From Nitrospinota bacterium (GTDB lineage Bacteria; Tectomicrobia; Entotheonellia; J063), in NCBI GenBank assembly GCA_003696125.1, contig RFHZ01000369.1:1-16292 (forward strand): a stretch of DNA of 16,292 bases, in the 5' to 3' direction. Positions 13,588 to 16,292 of the stretch are shown here, one piece after another (the stretch's first letter is position 1; every line of letters starts with the position of its first letter). The notes beneath the pieces were generated by a model that did no database searches, was not told the DNA's origin, and saw only the letters and a program-made list of their open reading frames with translations. The position numbers were made by a program, and so were the translations under genes.

Positions 13588-14706
13588 ATGCGGCGAACCA
13601 GATACGATTTAGTTCTCCTTCTCCTCACTATTGTTTTGGTGGCTATCGGCATCACCATGGTGTATAGCGCCAGTGCCGTGCTGGCCCTGGAACGCTTCGG
13701 TGATTCCTACTTCTTCCTGAAGCGGCAGCTCCTGTGGGCTTTGCTGGGGCTGGTGGGATTGGGAGGCGCCATGTATTTCGACCACCAGAAGCTCCGCCGA
13801 TGCATCTATCCTCTCCTCGGCCTCAGCATCCTTCTCCTGCTCCTGGTGCTTGTCTCTCCCTGGGGAAAAGAGATCGAAGGGGCACGGAGATGGCTGCGTA
13901 TGGGGGGAATCACCTTCCAGCCTTCTGAACTTGCCAAGCTCGTTCTGGTGATATATCTGGCGCACTCATTAACGAAAAGACAGGCTGCCCTGTCCTCCTT
14001 CACCCGTGGGTATCTCCCCCATCTCCTCGTCATCGGCCTGCTGGCCCTTTTGATCTTCTTACAGCCTGATCTCGGGACAGCGGTGATTCTGGTTATGGTG
14101 GCCTTCACCCTCCTCTTTGTCGGAGGGGTTCCCTGGACCTTCCTCTCCGTCTCGGTCCTGGCCCTGCTCCCCTGGCTCTACCAGGCGATCACGAGTGCCG
14201 ATTATCGGCAGCGAAGGATTCTGGCCTTTCAAGATCCGTGGAGTGATCCTACCGATGCCGGGTTCCAGATCATTCAATCCCTGTTTGCCCTTGGTCGAGG
14301 AGGGATATGGGGATTAGGACTGGGGGCAGGCAAGCAGAAGCTCTTCTTCCTCCCCGCTCCCCATACCGATTTTATCCTTGCCGTGTTGGGGGAGGAACTC
14401 GGCTTTATCGGCACGGCAGGCCTGCTGGTCGGCTTTCTGCTGGTGCTCTGGCGGGGGATGGCTATTGCCTTACGGGCGAAAGACCCCTTCAGCATGCAAC
14501 TGGCTTTTGGCATCGTCTTCCTCCTTCTGTCGCAGGTCATCATCAACAGCGGGGTGGTAGTCGGGTTGCTTCCGACCAAAGGATTACCGCTTCCCCTGAT
14601 AAGTTTGGGAGGGTCATCGTTAGTAACGAACATGGTGGGGATAGGAATCTTACTCAATATCTCCTCTCAGTCCTCTCCCCCCTCATCGCTCAGGAGGAGA
14701 CCATGA
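13588..14706 (+). CDS. ftsW: Septal peptidoglycan glycosyltransferase FtsW (SEDS family)
   Basis: FtsW polymerises lipid II into glycan strands at the septum with its partner FtsI. The 372-residue protein is strongly hydrophobic with about ten membrane segments. It has the SEDS signatures VYSASAVLA, GARRWLRMGGITFQPSELAKL, LQPDLGTA, GFQIIQSLFALGRGG, and PHTDFILAVLGEELGFIG, where D261 corresponds to the proposed catalytic aspartate. The end carries PTKGLPLPLISLGGSS. The PHTDF context and cluster position favour FtsW over RodA. The start is ATG 13588 with GGTGAGGG about five bases upstream. It lies 11 bases after mraY, where murD would normally be found, and overlaps murG by 4 bases. Confidence 0.95.
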   Translation: MRRTRYDLVLLLLTIVLVAIGITMVYSASAVLALERFGDSYFFLKRQLLWALLGLVGLGGAMYFDHQKLRRCIYPLLGLSILLLLLVLVSPWGKEIEGARRWLRMGGITFQPSELAKLVLVIYLAHSLTKRQAALSSFTRGYLPHLLVIGLLALLIFLQPDLGTAVILVMVAFTLLFVGGVPWTFLSVSVLALLPWLYQAITSADYRQRRILAFQDPWSDPTDAGFQIIQSLFALGRGGIWGLGLGAGKQKLFFLPAPHTDFILAVLGEELGFIGTAGLLVGFLLVLWRGMAIALRAKDPFSMQLAFGIVFLLLSQVIINSGVVVGLLPTKGLPLPLISLGGSSLVTNMVGIGILLNISSQSSPPSSLRRRP

Positions 14707-15809
14707 GGCTGGTTATCGGTGGTGGGGGGACAGGAGGACACCTCTACCCGGGGCTCGCGGTTGCGCAGGCTTTTAAGCAGCGCGACCCCCAGACCGAGGT
14801 GCTCTTTATCGGTTCCGCGGCCGGGATCGAAGTCGAGGTGCTTCCCCGCGAGGGGTTTCCCCTTGTACAGATCGCTATCCGGGGGATCGTGGGCAAGCGG
14901 GGATGGGGGAAAGTGCAGGCCTTGAGTCGGCTCCCCCTGGCCCTGGGACAAGCCCTGGTTATCCTCTCCCGTTTCCGACCCGATCTGGTCCTGGGGGTAG
15001 GAGGGTACGTATCCGGTCCAGTCATCACCGCCGCCTTTCTCCTGCGTATCCCCCGTCTGATCCATGAGCAGAATCTTATTCCGGGGATGACCAATCGTCT
15101 CCTCGGTGCTATAGCGAACCGGGTGGCCATCTCTTTTCCCGATTCTGCGCTCTATTTCCCGACGCAGAAGACCGTCTTTACCGGGAACCCTGTGCGTCCG
15201 GAGATTATCCAGCGGATGAGGGAAAAAGAGGAGCGCTCGCCGGCAGAGACCCGATTCCGTCTCCTGATCTTTGGGGGGAGCCAGGGAGCCCATAGCCTGA
15301 ACATGGCGATGCTGGAGGCACTTCCTGCTCTTCGTCCCTGCAAGGAGTCATTGGTGATCACGCATCAAACCGGGAAGGCGGACTGGCAGATGGTACAGGA
15401 GGCATACGCCAGGGAAGGATTTCGGGCAACCGTTGTCCCCTTTATCCGAGACATGGGGGGAGCCTATGCCGCGGCCGATCTGGTGATCTGCCGGGCTGGA
15501 GCCACCACGCTGGCAGAACTCTCTGCCTGCGGGAAGGCGGCGCTGCTCATCCCCTATCCGTATGCCACCCATAATCATCAGGAGATCAACGCCCGCAACT
15601 GGCAAAAGATGGGGGCGGCAGACCTTATTCTTGATAACGAGCTATGTGGAGATGTCCTCGCAGAAAAGATCCGTTTCTATGGAGAACACCGGGAAAAGCT
15701 GGCCAGGATGGCGGCACAGAGTAAACGTATGGGGAGCCCGGATGCAACAGACCGTCTTGTGGAGCTTTGCATCATGGTTGCAGAAGTGAGGCGCTCAGGG
15801 TATCGGTAA
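14703..15809 (+). CDS. murG: UDP-GlcNAc : lipid I GlcNAc transferase MurG
   Basis: MurG is a peripheral membrane GT-B glycosyltransferase that adds GlcNAc to lipid I, giving lipid II. The 368-residue protein has the glycine-rich N-domain loop [14 protein letters not shown] with H13. It also has [21 protein letters not shown], the hinge motif TGNPVR, the second glycine loop [11 protein letters not shown], and the UDP-GlcNAc motif [16 protein letters not shown] with [10 protein letters not shown]. The start is ATG 14703, overlapping the ftsW stop as ATGA, with AGGAGGAG just upstream. An in-frame opening back to 14307 lies over ftsW and is discounted. A 35-base gap separates it from murC. Confidence 0.97.
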   Translation: MRLVIGGGGTGGHLYPGLAVAQAFKQRDPQTEVLFIGSAAGIEVEVLPREGFPLVQIAIRGIVGKRGWGKVQALSRLPLALGQALVILSRFRPDLVLGVGGYVSGPVITAAFLLRIPRLIHEQNLIPGMTNRLLGAIANRVAISFPDSALYFPTQKTVFTGNPVRPEIIQRMREKEERSPAETRFRLLIFGGSQGAHSLNMAMLEALPALRPCKESLVITHQTGKADWQMVQEAYAREGFRATVVPFIRDMGGAYAAADLVICRAGATTLAELSACGKAALLIPYPYATHNHQEINARNWQKMGAADLILDNELCGDVLAEKIRFYGEHREKLARMAAQSKRMGSPDATDRLVELCIMVAEVRRSGYR

Positions 15810-15844
15810 GGGTACGGGTAGCGTGGAGAGGAAAAGGGGTAGCG

Positions 15845-16292
15845 ATGTTTCGAAAAGTTCAGCACCTGCACTTCGTGGGGATTGGAGGCATCGGGATGAG
15901 TGGTATCGCCGAGGTGCTGCTCAACCTGGGTTATTTTGTTACCGGTTCAGACCTGGTCCGTTCCGATCTGACCCAACGATTAGAGCGGATGGGGGCCAGG
16001 GTCTTCTTAGGCCACCGGCCAGAGCATGTGGCAGGCGCAGATGTGGTGGTGATCTCCTCGGCAGTGGCCAATGACAACATAGAGGTGGTTACCGCCAGGC
16101 AGCAGAAGATCCCGGTGATTCGCCGGGCAGAGATGCTGGCAGAACTGATGCGGATGAAGTATGGGGTTGCCGTGGCCGGCAGCCATGGGAAGACAACAAC
16201 CACCTCCCTGGTGGCGACCGTACTAGCCAAAGGAGGGTTAGATCCGACCATGGTCATCGGAGGCAAGCTGAATAGCCTGGGTGGCAATGCCA
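15845..16292 (+). CDS. murC: UDP-MurNAc : L-alanine ligase MurC, N-terminal part (cut by window end)
   Basis: MurC adds the first amino acid of the stem peptide. Only 149 complete codons are present before the window ends, with no internal stop. They cover the nucleotide-binding loop [39 protein letters not shown] and the ATP P-loop [10 protein letters not shown] (A111-T120). The serine and histidine in SHGKTT are characteristic of MurC rather than MurD, E or F. The start is ATG 15845 with AAAAGGGG five bases upstream. Being next after murG agrees with the standard dcw order, so this gene is not the missing murD. Confidence 0.95.
   Translation, partial: MFRKVQHLHFVGIGGIGMSGIAEVLLNLGYFVTGSDLVRSDLTQRLERMGARVFLGHRPEHVAGADVVVISSAVANDNIEVVTARQQKIPVIRRAEMLAELMRMKYGVAVAGSHGKTTTTSLVATVLAKGGLDPTMVIGGKLNSLGGNA

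Noticed and set aside
14307-14702. N-terminal extension of murG over ftsW
   Set aside because: It overlaps conserved ftsW sequence. The family N-terminus starts exactly at ATG 14703.
13588-14706. RodA instead of FtsW
   Set aside because: The PHTDF motif, the position next to murG and pairing with ftsI in the same operon support FtsW.
1-16292. Mobile elements, phage genes, CRISPR or defence systems
   Set aside because: No transposase, integrase, spacer-repeat array or unfamiliar gene was found. All sizeable + strand frames are accounted for by core genes.

Overview
This window is a dense, co-directional block of housekeeping genes, all on the + strand, from a Gram-negative-type bacterium that makes meso-diaminopimelate peptidoglycan. 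The pointers are a primary sigma factor of about 590 residues with a large non-conserved insert, a MurE with a DNPR motif, a MutS2 gene, a class A RNase P RNA and a classical mraZ/dcw cluster. MutS2 argues against a gammaproteobacterium. The long sigma factor together with the order mutS2-dnaG-rpoD-tRNA-zinc ribbon recalls deltaproteobacterial (Desulfobacterota-like) or neighbouring lineages. I cannot name a genus.

Left part (1-4106), replication and transcription: the Smr-domain end of mutS2, then dnaG (primase) and rpoD (primary sigma), which form the core of a macromolecular-synthesis operon. A CAU-anticodon tRNA follows, apparently with its own sigma70 promoter straddling the rpoD stop codon.

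Middle part (4148-5950), RNA-related genes and the switch to the division cluster: a coiled-coil/zinc-ribbon protein (COG1579 type), an overlapping RNase HI gene, and rnpB. The rnpB termini can form an unusually long terminal helix that reaches back into the rnhA coding region. About 190 bases without a clear gene follow. Next come a near-consensus sigma70 promoter (TTGACA-17-TATAGT) and three 10-bp-spaced TGGKG repeats, the expected operator of the MraZ autorepressor.

Right part (5951-16292), the division and cell wall (dcw) cluster: mraZ, rsmH, ftsL, ftsI, murE, murF, mraY, ftsW, murG and the 5' part of murC. Most genes overlap by 1-29 bases or are separated by short gaps, consistent with one translationally coupled operon. 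MurE, MurF, MraY, MurG and MurC make and process the UDP-MurNAc-pentapeptide and lipid-linked precursors. FtsW and FtsI polymerise and cross-link septal peptidoglycan, and FtsL belongs to the divisome core.

Two departures from the standard cluster stand out. murD, usually between mraY and ftsW, is absent. The MraY Mg2+/catalytic aspartate equivalent to E. coli Asp267 is encoded as asparagine. I see no mobile element, CRISPR array, phage gene or defence system. The window looks like core genome, and the interest lies in details of these genes and their control regions.
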